Origin: an uncultured Oscillochloris sp.
Lineage (GTDB): Bacteria; Chloroflexota; Chloroflexia; Chloroflexales; Chloroflexaceae
Assembly (NCBI GenBank): GCA_903877945.1
Contig: CAIRFY010000610.1
Location: forward strand, 1 to 14,862
Direction: 5' to 3'
DNA: 14,862 nt
Shown: positions 5,766-13,776 of the stretch, piece by piece
Layout of the letters: the number at the start of each line of letters is the position of its first letter
Position numbering within the stretch: position 1 is the stretch's first letter
Notes under the pieces: model-generated
Told to the model about the DNA's origin: nothing
The model's input: only the letters and a program-made list of their open reading frames with translations
Database searches by the model: none
Position numbers and translations under genes: made by a program

Positions 5766-8156
5766 ATGCGGCCTCGCTGGCATAAAGTCTTCCGCGACCT
5801 ACGCTCAAGCCCGACCCGAACGATCATGGTGGTGATCTCGATTGCCATCGGGGTCTTTGCCTTCGGCGCGATCTTGGCCACGCGCACGATCATCATCGAG
5901 CAGTTGCACACCAGCTATATGGCGATCAACCCGTTGAGCGCGACGATTACCACCGACGCATTTGACGACGACCTGGTGGATGCGGTGCGGCGCGTGCCGG
6001 GGGTGGCCCAGGCCCAGGGCGTGCGGGCGGTGAACGCACGTATCGCCACCGGCCCGCAGCAGTGGCAGGACACCACACTCTTTGTGCTGCCCGATGACGG
6101 CGTGCGCGACATCGGCGTGGTGAAGCCCTGGCATGGCGCGTGGCCGCCACCAAAGAACGCCGTGCTGATCGAGCGGGCCTCGCTCAAGAAGATCAAGGCA
6201 GCGGTTGGCGACATCGTCCGTATCGAGATCGTCGGCCAGGACGCCCGCGACATCCCGGTTGCCGGGCTAACCTACGACCTGAGCCTGCCCCCGGCGGTGA
6301 TCTCTGGCCAGGCTGATGGGTACATCACCTTCGATACCCTGGTCTGGCTCGGTGGCCCGCGCAGCTACAACCAGATCCAGTTTGTGGTCAGCGCTGGACG
6401 TGCGGATGTGGCCCATATCCAGGCCATCGCCGACGAGGTCGGACGGGTGATCGAGCGCAGCGGGCGCACGGTGATCAACACCGACGTGCCGATCCCGCCG
6501 CTCCAGCACCCGGTCGAACTCATCCTGCCTACCATCCTCTTCATCCTCACCACCCTGGGATTCCTGTCCCTGCTGATCAGCGGATTCCTGATCATCAACA
6601 CGATCAGCGCGATCCTCACCCAGCAGACTCGTCAGATCGGGATTATGAAAGCGATTGGGGCCAGGGCCGACCAGATCACCGGGCTTTACTTCGCTCTCTC
6701 GGCAGGATTCGGCGTGCTGGCCCTGTTTGTCGCCGTACCCTTGGGCATCCTCGGAGCCTACGGGATGACCAGATTCATGAGCGACCAGCTCAACGTCGAT
6801 GTGGTGAACTTCCGCTTCCCGCTCTGGGTGCTGGGCCTCCAGATGCTCGCGGCCCTGATCGTGCCGATGGTTACAGCAGCCGTGCCGATCCGTGCGGTGG
6901 TCAACCGGCCCGCCCGCGAGGCGCTGAACGGCGAAACCAGCGCACCGCCCGTCGGTAAAGACGCCCCGGCGGGGCGTCTCTACGAGGCGCTGAATCTATC
7001 CCGCCCGACCCGCCTGGCCCTGCGCAACACCTTCCGCCGCCGTGGTCGGCTCGTCCGCACGCTGATTGCCCTGGCACTCGGCGGCGGTGTCTTCATCACC
7101 GTCATGACCGTGCGTACCTCGCTGTTCACCACCCTGGACGAGAGCATCGCCTCGCAGCGCTACGACGTGGAGGTGCAGTTCAGCCGCTCCTACCGCGACA
7201 GCCTGGCCAACCAGTCGGTACTGCGCGTGCCGGGTGTGACGAGCGTGGAGAGCCTGCTGCGCAACACGGCCTTTCCGGTTTACCCCGACGGCACCAATGG
7301 CGAGGGGCTGAACATGCGAGCCATGCCTGCTAACACGAGCATGTTTGCGCCGCGCATGACCAGCGGGCGCTGGCTGCTACCCACCGATGGACAAGCAGTT
7401 GTGCTGACCACGAACTATCTGACCAAGGTGCCGAGTGTCCGTGTGGGCGATGAGATTACTCTGCATATCAACGGCAACGACTACACATGGCACGTCGTCG
7501 GCTTTATCGAAGAGATGGTTCCGCCGACCAGCCCGGCCTGGGCCTATGTGACTATCGACGCCTACACGCAGGCTCTGGGCGGCGTGGGCCGCACCGACAC
7601 CCTGCGGGTGGGTTCTGTCGGTCACGACGCGGCCAGCCACACCGCCATTTCTATGGCCCTGGAGCAGCGCCTCACCGCCGACGGGTTTGCGCTGCGGCTC
7701 ATCCACACCCGTACCGAGGATCGCGACATCCTCACCGAGCGATTTAACATCCTCACGGGAGTGTTGACGATGATGTCCATGATCATCGGCACGGTAGGCG
7801 GGCTGGGCCTGGCCGGGACGATGAGCATCAACGTGCTGGAGCGCACCCGCGAAATCGGCGTGATGCGGGCGATTGGAGCTTCGGACGAGGCTGTGCAGCA
7901 GATCGTCCTCAGCGAAGGGCTGGTGATCGGGGTCATAGCCTGGCTGATCGGCACGATTATCTCGGTGCCCATGAGCATGGGCATGTGCTACGCCTTCGGC
8001 AAGGCTCTGCTGAACACGCCGCTGAGCTGGATCTACTCGGTTTCGGGTGTGGCCCTTTGGCTCGGCATCGTGCTACTGATTGCCAGCGTCGCCAGCATCC
8101 TACCGGCCCGCTCGGCCTCGCGGCTCACCGTGCGGGAAGTATTGGCGTACGAGTAA
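5766..8156 (+). CDS. MacB/FtsX-type ABC transporter permease, duplicated form
   Basis: This 796-residue integral membrane protein has two copies of the MacB-type module: one helix, a large extracytoplasmic domain, then three helices. Helices lie at roughly 18-40, 252-278, 309-335 and 352-376, and again at 428-450, 665-692, 714-742 and 758-780. Each half carries the coupling segment of the FtsX family: QTRQIGIMKAIGAR (287-300) and RTREIGVMRAIGAS (693-706). Proteins of this kind work by mechanotransmission, with the ATPase moving the extracytoplasmic domains; substrates include peptides, antibiotics and lipids or lipoproteins. The ribosome-binding site CGGAG lies five bases before the ATG and touches the palindrome. 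It is followed by its ATPase and adaptor on the same strand. Because both halves are fused, one copy could serve where MacB forms a dimer. The substrate is unknown. Confidence 0.92.
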   Translation: MRPRWHKVFRDLRSSPTRTIMVVISIAIGVFAFGAILATRTIIIEQLHTSYMAINPLSATITTDAFDDDLVDAVRRVPGVAQAQGVRAVNARIATGPQQWQDTTLFVLPDDGVRDIGVVKPWHGAWPPPKNAVLIERASLKKIKAAVGDIVRIEIVGQDARDIPVAGLTYDLSLPPAVISGQADGYITFDTLVWLGGPRSYNQIQFVVSAGRADVAHIQAIADEVGRVIERSGRTVINTDVPIPPLQHPVELILPTILFILTTLGFLSLLISGFLIINTISAILTQQTRQIGIMKAIGARADQITGLYFALSAGFGVLALFVAVPLGILGAYGMTRFMSDQLNVDVVNFRFPLWVLGLQMLAALIVPMVTAAVPIRAVVNRPAREALNGETSAPPVGKDAPAGRLYEALNLSRPTRLALRNTFRRRGRLVRTLIALALGGGVFITVMTVRTSLFTTLDESIASQRYDVEVQFSRSYRDSLANQSVLRVPGVTSVESLLRNTAFPVYPDGTNGEGLNMRAMPANTSMFAPRMTSGRWLLPTDGQAVVLTTNYLTKVPSVRVGDEITLHINGNDYTWHVVGFIEEMVPPTSPAWAYVTIDAYTQALGGVGRTDTLRVGSVGHDAASHTAISMALEQRLTADGFALRLIHTRTEDRDILTERFNILTGVLTMMSMIIGTVGGLGLAGTMSINVLERTREIGVMRAIGASDEAVQQIVLSEGLVIGVIAWLIGTIISVPMSMGMCYAFGKALLNTPLSWIYSVSGVALWLGIVLLIASVASILPARSASRLTVREVLAYE

Positions 8157-8184
8157 ACATTTTTTATGCTTATGGCAGCCTTGG

Positions 8185-8240
8185 CCCCCTCACCCCCTGC
8201 CCCTCTCCCTCACGGGGAGAGGGGGCTGGGGGGTGAGGGC
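8185..8240. repeat. C-rich repeat, single-hairpin copy inside the ABC operon
   Basis: CCCTCACCCC (8187-8196) pairs with GGGGTGAGGG (8230-8239), and inside these CCCCTCTCCC (8200-8209) pairs with GGGAGAGGGG (8215-8224) around TCACG. It looks like a copy of the twin-hairpin repeat in which the outer half of each hairpin was joined and the middle lost. It fills most of the gap between permease stop and ATPase start, leaving the ATPase ribosome-binding site 12 bp beyond it. Confidence 0.8.
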
Positions 8241-8265
8241 TGAACGGCGATTAAAGGAATCTGCG

Positions 8266-8982
8266 ATGACCGCAACATCGACCGGCGAAGTTCTGATTAG
8301 TTTACATAATGTGATAAAGGAGTACGAGACGGCCGCCGGAGCCTATGTGGCTCTGCGTGGGATCAACTTGCGGATCGACCGTGGCGAGTTTGTGGCAATT
8401 GTGGGTAAGTCGGGTAGCGGTAAGTCTACGCTGATCAACATGATCACCGGCATCGACCGCTCAACATCGGGCGAGGTGCGGGTGGCCGGGGTGGATCTTG
8501 GCGGCCTGAGTGAGGGCAAACTGGCGGTGTGGCGTGGGCGCACCATCGGGATTATCTTCCAGTTCTTCCAACTGCTGCCCACCCTGACGGTGGCTGAGAA
8601 TGTGATGCTACCGATGGACTTCTGCAATATCGGCACGGCCCGCGATCGGCGCACGCGGGCCGCCGCCCTGCTGGAGCGCATGGATCTGAGCGAACAGGCC
8701 GACAAGCTGCCTGCGGCGCTCTCGGGCGGCCAGCAGCAGCGTGTAGCCATCGCCCGTGCGCTGGCCAACGACCCGCCCTTGCTGGTGGCCGATGAACCCA
8801 CCGGCAACCTGGACTCGCGCACCGCTGACTCGATTTTCCATCTCTTTGAGCAACTGGCCGAACAGGGTAAAACGGTGGTGATGGTCACACACGACAAAGA
8901 CCTATCCAACCGCGCCGGTCGTGCGGTGGTGGTCGCCGACGGACAGATTGTTGATCCGCCCGTTCATCCGCCCGTCGCGTGA
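8266..8982 (+). CDS. MacB/LolD-type ABC transporter ATPase
   Basis: This 238-residue nucleotide-binding protein powers the adjacent permease at the cytoplasmic membrane face. It has Walker A GKSGSGKST (47-55), Q-loop FQFFQ (98-102), signature LSGGQQQR (152-159), Walker B LLVADE (172-177), the D-loop after PTGNLD (178-183) and H-loop His209 in VTHD. The GIIFQFFQLLPTLTVAENV stretch is typical of the LolD/MacB/FtsE subfamily. The open frame extends upstream to 8080, but that extension overlaps the permease and translates the C-rich repeat. The ATG at 8266 has AAAGGA seven bases before it, so I choose it. The gap to the permease is 109 bp and to the adaptor 85 bp, each with an inverted repeat, so the relative expression of the three genes may be tuned there. 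Confidence 0.95.
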   Translation: MTATSTGEVLISLHNVIKEYETAAGAYVALRGINLRIDRGEFVAIVGKSGSGKSTLINMITGIDRSTSGEVRVAGVDLGGLSEGKLAVWRGRTIGIIFQFFQLLPTLTVAENVMLPMDFCNIGTARDRRTRAAALLERMDLSEQADKLPAALSGGQQQRVAIARALANDPPLLVADEPTGNLDSRTADSIFHLFEQLAEQGKTVVMVTHDKDLSNRAGRAVVVADGQIVDPPVHPPVA

Positions 8983-8987
8983 TGCGT

Positions 8988-9040
8988 AGGGGCGAAGCAT
9001 GTGGATTGACGTTTCGCGCCAATCCACATGCTTCGCCCCT
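8988..9040. repeat. 21-bp perfect inverted repeat between ATPase and adaptor genes
   Basis: Bases 8988-9008 (starting AGGGGCGAAGCATG) are the exact inverse of 9020-9040, with an 11-nt loop. It begins five bp after the ATPase stop and ends 16 bp before the adaptor ribosome-binding site. No T-tract follows. The AGGGGCGAAGCATG end is reminiscent of dispersed palindromic repeats common in Chloroflexota and cyanobacterial genomes (recalled, not searched). In mRNA it would form a very stable hairpin that could protect or separate operon segments. Confidence 0.85.
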
Positions 9041-9067
9041 CCTAATGGATATATGTGAGGAACTAAC

Positions 9068-10552
9068 ATGCGTAAAATCATCTTTTCGATCATCGTGATC
9101 GCCCTGATCGTCGGCGGTGGATTCTTCACATTTAGCGGCAAACTGCCAAGCGCGGGCGCAACCCCGGTGCCCACGGTCGCGGCACAGACGACGGATCAGA
9201 CGGTGGTGGCGGATGCGAAGGTGCTGCCCGCCGCCGATGTCACCCTGGCGTTTGAGCGGGCTGGCACGGTGGGTGCCATTCTGGTGAAGGAGGGCGATGT
9301 GGTGCAGGCCGGGCAGCCCCTGGCCAAGCTCGACACACGCGCCCTGGAACTGCGCGTGAAGCAGGCCCAGGTGAGCCTTGACCAAGCCCAGGCCCACTAC
9401 GAGCAGGTTGCGGCCGGGGCCTCGCCCGAGATGATCGCCGCCGCCGATGCCGCCGTGGCCCAGGCCCAGGCCAACGCGACCCAGGTTGCCGCCGGGGTGT
9501 CGCCCCAGGATCTGGCCGCCGCCCAGTCGCAGCTCGCTCAGGCCAACGCAGCCTTGGCCCAGTTGCTCGACGGCCCGAAGAACACGGAGGTGACTCAGGC
9601 CCAGGCCGCCCTCGACCAGGCGAGGACGAGTCTGGCGAGCCAGCGTGATGCGCTCTCGGCGGCGAAGACCAACGCCCAGCTTCAGCTTGACCAGGCAGCC
9701 AACGCCCTGCGCAACGCTCAGGACAGCTACTCGCGGATCTACTGGGACAACCGCGAGTGGGAGAAGCGGCCCGGTAACCTGCCGCAGACGATGATCGACG
9801 CCGAGTCCGCTGCCCAGCGCGCCGTCGATAGCGCCGAGGCGGCTATGGGCCAGGCCAAGGTAGCCATGACGACCGCGAGTCAGGCGGAGGCTGACGGCAT
9901 CGCCACCGGCGAGTCGCGCATCCGTGACGCCCAGGCCCGCCTTGACCAACTCGTCGCCCCGGCTGATGCCGACAAGGTGGCCGCCGCCCGCGCCAGTGTG
10001 GCCGCCGCGCAGGCGAACATCTCCCGCCTACGCGGCCCCGCCCGTAGCACCCAGCTTGATGTCGCCGCCGCCGGGATCTCCCAGGCCCAGGCGTCCCGCG
10101 CCCAGGTGGCTGCCCCGGCCCGCGAGGTTGATCTGACCGTGGCCCGTGTGTCCATCGATGCGGCCAAGGTCGCGCTTGACCAGGCCACGCTTGATCGGGA
10201 TCAGGCCACGCTCGCCGCGCCGATCACCGGCACGGTGGCCCGCATCGACCTTGATGTGGGTGCCCTCACCGGCCCCACCAGCACCGCCGTGGTGCTGGCC
10301 GATCTTTCTAGCTGGCGGATCGAGACGGAGAATCTGACTGAACTGGAGGTGGTGAAGCTGCGCGAGGGCCAGGTCGTCGATGTCACCTTTGACGCCTTGC
10401 CCGACGTAAGCATGCCGGGCACGGTCACGCAGATCAAGCCGATTGGCACCAACCGCCAGGGCGACATCGTCTACACCGTGGTGGTCGCCCTCCAGAAAGA
10501 AGATGCCCGTTTGCGCTGGAATATGACCGCCGTGGTGACGGCGACACAGTAG
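9068..10552 (+). CDS. HlyD/MacA-like membrane-fusion (periplasmic adaptor) protein with very long coiled-coil hairpin
   Basis: This 494-residue adaptor has an N-terminal membrane anchor (about 4-22, no lipobox Cys) and a first half of the lipoyl domain (about 52-92). A largely alanine/glutamine-rich helical region (about 93-378) follows, then the second lipoyl half (about 381-415, from APITGTVARIDLDVGAL) and a beta-barrel domain (about 416-490). The helical region contains six 26-residue repeats. Three start at Q113, Q139 and Q165 (QVAAGASP, QVAAGVSP, QLLDGP); three start at Q294, R320 and Q346 (QLVAPA, RLRGPA, QVAAPA). They are placed on either side of a non-repetitive middle with a W-rich tip-like segment (about 222-240). 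Such adaptors link an FtsX-type permease to further envelope parts. It is last in the operon; adaptor genes more often come first. GAGGAA lies five bases before the ATG. Confidence 0.9.
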   Translation: MRKIIFSIIVIALIVGGGFFTFSGKLPSAGATPVPTVAAQTTDQTVVADAKVLPAADVTLAFERAGTVGAILVKEGDVVQAGQPLAKLDTRALELRVKQAQVSLDQAQAHYEQVAAGASPEMIAAADAAVAQAQANATQVAAGVSPQDLAAAQSQLAQANAALAQLLDGPKNTEVTQAQAALDQARTSLASQRDALSAAKTNAQLQLDQAANALRNAQDSYSRIYWDNREWEKRPGNLPQTMIDAESAAQRAVDSAEAAMGQAKVAMTTASQAEADGIATGESRIRDAQARLDQLVAPADADKVAAARASVAAAQANISRLRGPARSTQLDVAAAGISQAQASRAQVAAPAREVDLTVARVSIDAAKVALDQATLDRDQATLAAPITGTVARIDLDVGALTGPTSTAVVLADLSSWRIETENLTELEVVKLREGQVVDVTFDALPDVSMPGTVTQIKPIGTNRQGDIVYTVVVALQKEDARLRWNMTAVVTATQ

Positions 10553-10563
10553 GTGGCCCCCCG

Positions 10564-10820
10564 GCGGGCGACTGAAGTCGCGTCGGGGTAGGGCCAATAC
10601 TTTTCGAATAAGGAATCTGCCGCCGGACGGCCCTCACCCCCCAGCCCCCTCTCCCTGAGCGGGAGAGGGGGAGTCGGATGCGCGTCCTGTTGCGGAATCT
10701 CCCCTCTCCCCGTGAGGGAGAGGGGCAGGGGGTGAGGGCTGAGCGGCGGCAGATTCCTTATGTGAAAGGTATTGGCTTCAGCCCCCCGGCGGCCCCCGCG
10801 ACGCGACGTCAGTCGCCCGC
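10564..10820. repeat. Nested inverted-repeat element (MITE-like), copy B of the C-rich repeat with ends
   Basis: Three inverted layers are visible. The outer arms 10564-10585 and 10799-10820 match over 22 bp with one mismatch (core GGGCGACTGA). The next arms 10593-10624 and 10745-10776 match over 32 bp with three mismatches (start GCCAATAC, end CTGCCGCC). The inner CCCTCACCCCC (10631-10641) pairs with 10728-10738. Inside are two perfect hairpins, 10645-10655 with 10661-10671 and 10701-10710 with 10716-10725. Its core is an inverted-orientation relative of the copy at 2376-2481. It occupies nearly all of the gap between the convergent adaptor and signalling genes and may serve both as a transcript end. 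There is no ORF with transposase features. Confidence 0.88.
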
Positions 10821-10837
10821 GAACAGACGAGACCACA

Positions 10838-13663
10838 TCAGGATGGAGACGGCTCAGCGGAACAGGCCAGGGCCACCACCGTCAGGTCATCGATCACCGA
10901 GCCTACGAGCGCAGGCAGGGCCAGGATGCGCTCAACCATCGCCGGAGCCTGGACATCATCACTGAGCAACTCGGCCAAGATCAGGTGGTTATCGGCCAGG
11001 GCCGGCCATGTATCAAGCAGACCATCGCTAAAGAGGATCAGCGCGTCGCCGGGGTACAGTTGCACCTCACCCTGCGCATACGGCTCGCGAGAGGGGACGC
11101 CGAGGGGCACCCCGCGTGGGCCGAGCGTCTCAACCTCGCCACCTGCCCGGCGCACAAAGACCAGGCCGTGGCCCGCGTCGATGAATGTGAGCCGTCGCGA
11201 GACCAGATCAAGCTGGGCGTGAAACATCGTCACGAAAGCCCGTGCGTGGTTCAGATCCGAGTCGAGGGCGGTGAGGGCGTAGCGCAGGTTCACCAGGGGC
11301 GGCGTCTGTCGGCCAACCGAGCGCATCACCGCCCGCACCGTCGTCATCAGCAGAGCGGCGGGCATCCCCTTGCCCATCACATCGCCGAAAGTCAGGTTCA
11401 GCAGGCCCGGGCCGGGGCTGTGCCAGTCGTAGAAGTCACCGCCCACTTGGCGGGCAGGAATACAGCGGGCGGCCAGGGTAAATCCGGGCAGGCGCGGCAT
11501 CTGGCGCGGCAGCAGGTCGCTCTGAACCCGAGCGGCGCGGGCGAGCTCAACCTCAAGCTGCTGGCGCTGCTCCTCAAGCTCGCGCTGAAGGGCGCTGTTC
11601 TGGCGACGCAGGCGCAGGCGCTCCAAATTGCGCTCAAGCACCGTCTGAAGCTCCTCGGCGAGGATCGGCTTGCGCAGATAATCATCGGCACCCCGGCGCA
11701 TGGCGTTCACCGCGATCCGCTCAGAGCCGTAGGCGGTCGTCAGCACCACCGCCGCATCGCAGCCGCTGGCGCGCAGACTATCAAGTACTTCCATGCCGTC
11801 CATATCCGGCATCAGCACATCTAGCAGAATGATGTCGGGGTTCACCCGCGCCGCCATCTCGATTGCCTCGCGGCCAAGGGAGGCCAGATGCACATCATAG
11901 TTGACTGCACGTAACCAGTGATCGAGCAACTCGCGCTCATAGGGGTCGTCATCAACCACCAGCACCTGCGCCCGCACCCCGAGGATCATCGACGAGTCGG
12001 ACTCCCGCAGCGGCGTGCCCTGGGACGGCACATCCTCGCGGAAGAGCGCACGTGTGGAGAGTACAAGTTGGTTACGCCCGTGGTGCTTGGCCTGGTAGAG
12101 GGCGATGTCAGCGCTCTCGATCAGAGTGGTAGCGGTGCCAAGGGGCTGGAGTACCGCCACACCCCCAGAGAAGGTAACGTGAAATTCCTCTGAGCCGGCT
12201 TGGTGGTCTACCTGGGTGAATCGCTTCCGTAACGTGTCAATCACACCCAGCGCCGACTGCCCATCAGTATCGGGCATCAGCACCAGAAACTCCTCGCCTC
12301 CATAGCGACCAACCAAGTCGGACGTGCGTAGGCGTTGCTGGAGCATGCGCGCCAGACTCTTCAGCACACGGTCGCCAGCAGCATGACCGTAGCGACTATT
12401 CACCTGATTGAAGTGGTCAAGGTCGATCAACACCATGGTCAGCATGCTCTTATTTCGGCGAGCGCGCGAAACCTCACGGGCCAGTAGTTCTTCCGTGACG
12501 TTATGATTATAGAGGCCGGTCAGACTATCGCGAACCATCTGACTACGCATACGCCGTGCGCGGCGAATACGGCTTGTTACCGCTGCCACGAGATGATCCG
12601 AGTCGATTGGCTTAGTCAGAAAATCGTCGCCGCCCTGGTTCAGCGCAGCAATCTGCGCCATTCGGTCAGTCTCCGCCGAAAGGAAGACAATCGGGATGTT
12701 CTGGAGTTCAGGTTGCTGGCGCAGCACCGCAGCCAGCTCACGGCCCTCACACCCCGGCATATACATATCCATCAAAATCAGGTCGGGCTGAACATCCTGA
12801 AGCACTCCGCTCACGGTGGTAGGGTCGCTGATCGTGCTGACCCGCATCCCGGCGGCATTCAGAATGGTGGCGTAGGTTTCGGCAAGTATCTGTGAGTCGT
12901 CCACAATCAGGACGCGGTACGGCTCAGAGTGCTGATGATCGGAGAGCTGGTCGAGCATGCCGAGCAGCAGGACAATGTCGATTGGCTGAGTGAGGTAGGC
13001 GCTTCCCCCGGCGCGCACCGCCTGTAGGCGTGACTCAAAATCGCCTCGGGGCGAGATCACGATTAACGGTATCGTCACACTGCCCATGTGGCGTAGCCGT
13101 TCCAGCTTTAACCGCGTCTCAGGAAGTTCAAGGAAGTGCATGTCCAGCACAAGGGCATTGGGCAGAGTCGTATAGGCAAGTTGCAGCAGATCATCGACTC
13201 TCGTACACAGGTGCGTCTCATAGCCGGAGCTTGCCACCTGCGAGATGAGTGCCTCGCCCGCCTCTTGATCACGACAGAGGAAATAGACACGAACAATCGT
13301 GGCAACATGATGCGTAGGGGTATCCATACGCACCGAATCGGTTTCGCCAGACGCAATCCGTTGGAGCCCACGCACGAGAAAGCCCATTTCGGCAATGATC
13401 TCGGGGTCGCCGCCATCGGACTGGACATAGTTGCGCAGAACCGCCTCAAGAGCTTGCGCGGTTCTGCTCACCTCGGGGAATCCGAAGGTACTGCCGGTGC
13501 CAGCGAGGTTATGGACAATCCGCCGAATATCCTCAATGACTGCCGGGGTCGCGGTTCCGGCCTCGATCATCTGCCAGATCACAACCATCTGAGCAGCCTT
13601 CTCGACAAGCTGGACGGCGTAACTCTGACGCAACTCTTCAAGTCGTGCGCTGAAGCTCTGCAT
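10838..13663 (-). CDS. HPt-REC-REC-GGDEF-REC-PP2C multidomain signalling protein
   Basis: This 941-residue cytoplasmic protein has no membrane segment. Domains in order: an HPt four-helix domain (about 1-105) with the phosphorylatable H51 in IVHNLAGTGSTFGF; a degenerate receiver (about 122-240); and a complete receiver (about 249-365; D255/D256, D299, S329, K351). A GGDEF domain follows (about 378-540) with GGEEF at 455-459 and an RxxD inhibitory site (R446-D449) five residues before it. Then come a third complete receiver (about 566-680; D571/D572, D615, T643, K665), a coiled-coil linker (about 680-715) and a SpoIIE/RsbU-type PP2C phosphatase (about 728-935) with metal Asp in GGDFYDW (D743), FGDVMGKG (D761), FSDGL (D880) and IDDLTV (D925/D926). 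It should make c-di-GMP and dephosphorylate a Ser/Thr-phosphorylated partner, probably an anti-sigma antagonist, under phosphorelay control. The ATG has only a weak AAGA nearby. GAGGAG lies 21 bases upstream, and no other ATG/GTG/TTG occurs before the in-frame stop. Confidence 0.93.
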   Translation of the reverse strand: MQSFSARLEELRQSYAVQLVEKAAQMVVIWQMIEAGTATPAVIEDIRRIVHNLAGTGSTFGFPEVSRTAQALEAVLRNYVQSDGGDPEIIAEMGFLVRGLQRIASGETDSVRMDTPTHHVATIVRVYFLCRDQEAGEALISQVASSGYETHLCTRVDDLLQLAYTTLPNALVLDMHFLELPETRLKLERLRHMGSVTIPLIVISPRGDFESRLQAVRAGGSAYLTQPIDIVLLLGMLDQLSDHQHSEPYRVLIVDDSQILAETYATILNAAGMRVSTISDPTTVSGVLQDVQPDLILMDMYMPGCEGRELAAVLRQQPELQNIPIVFLSAETDRMAQIAALNQGGDDFLTKPIDSDHLVAAVTSRIRRARRMRSQMVRDSLTGLYNHNVTEELLAREVSRARRNKSMLTMVLIDLDHFNQVNSRYGHAAGDRVLKSLARMLQQRLRTSDLVGRYGGEEFLVLMPDTDGQSALGVIDTLRKRFTQVDHQAGSEEFHVTFSGGVAVLQPLGTATTLIESADIALYQAKHHGRNQLVLSTRALFREDVPSQGTPLRESDSSMILGVRAQVLVVDDDPYERELLDHWLRAVNYDVHLASLGREAIEMAARVNPDIILLDVLMPDMDGMEVLDSLRASGCDAAVVLTTAYGSERIAVNAMRRGADDYLRKPILAEELQTVLERNLERLRLRRQNSALQRELEEQRQQLEVELARAARVQSDLLPRQMPRLPGFTLAARCIPARQVGGDFYDWHSPGPGLLNLTFGDVMGKGMPAALLMTTVRAVMRSVGRQTPPLVNLRYALTALDSDLNHARAFVTMFHAQLDLVSRRLTFIDAGHGLVFVRRAGGEVETLGPRGVPLGVPSREPYAQGEVQLYPGDALILFSDGLLDTWPALADNHLILAELLSDDVQAPAMVERILALPALVGSVIDDLTVVALACSAEPSPS

Positions 13664-13776
13664 AGTCTTATTGATGATCAGTCGCTCCTCTTCCCATCTC
13701 TACAGTGTATCTCATGTGAGCAAGTAATCGAGTGCTAATCCCGGATGACTTTGTAACAGAATCATCACCGTCACCC

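Noticed and set aside
8080..8265. Upstream extension of the ATPase reading frame
   Set aside because: It overlaps the permease gene and translates the C-rich repeat; the ATG at 8266 has a proper ribosome-binding site and starts the conserved domain.
8885..9949. 354-codon minus-strand open frame
   Set aside because: It is antisense to the ATPase end and the adaptor gene; its GLG-rich repeats mirror the Ala/Gln-rich coiled coil on the other strand.
10772..11824. 350-codon plus-strand open frame
   Set aside because: It is antisense to the PP2C and third receiver regions of the large signalling gene and has the composition of an antisense shadow.
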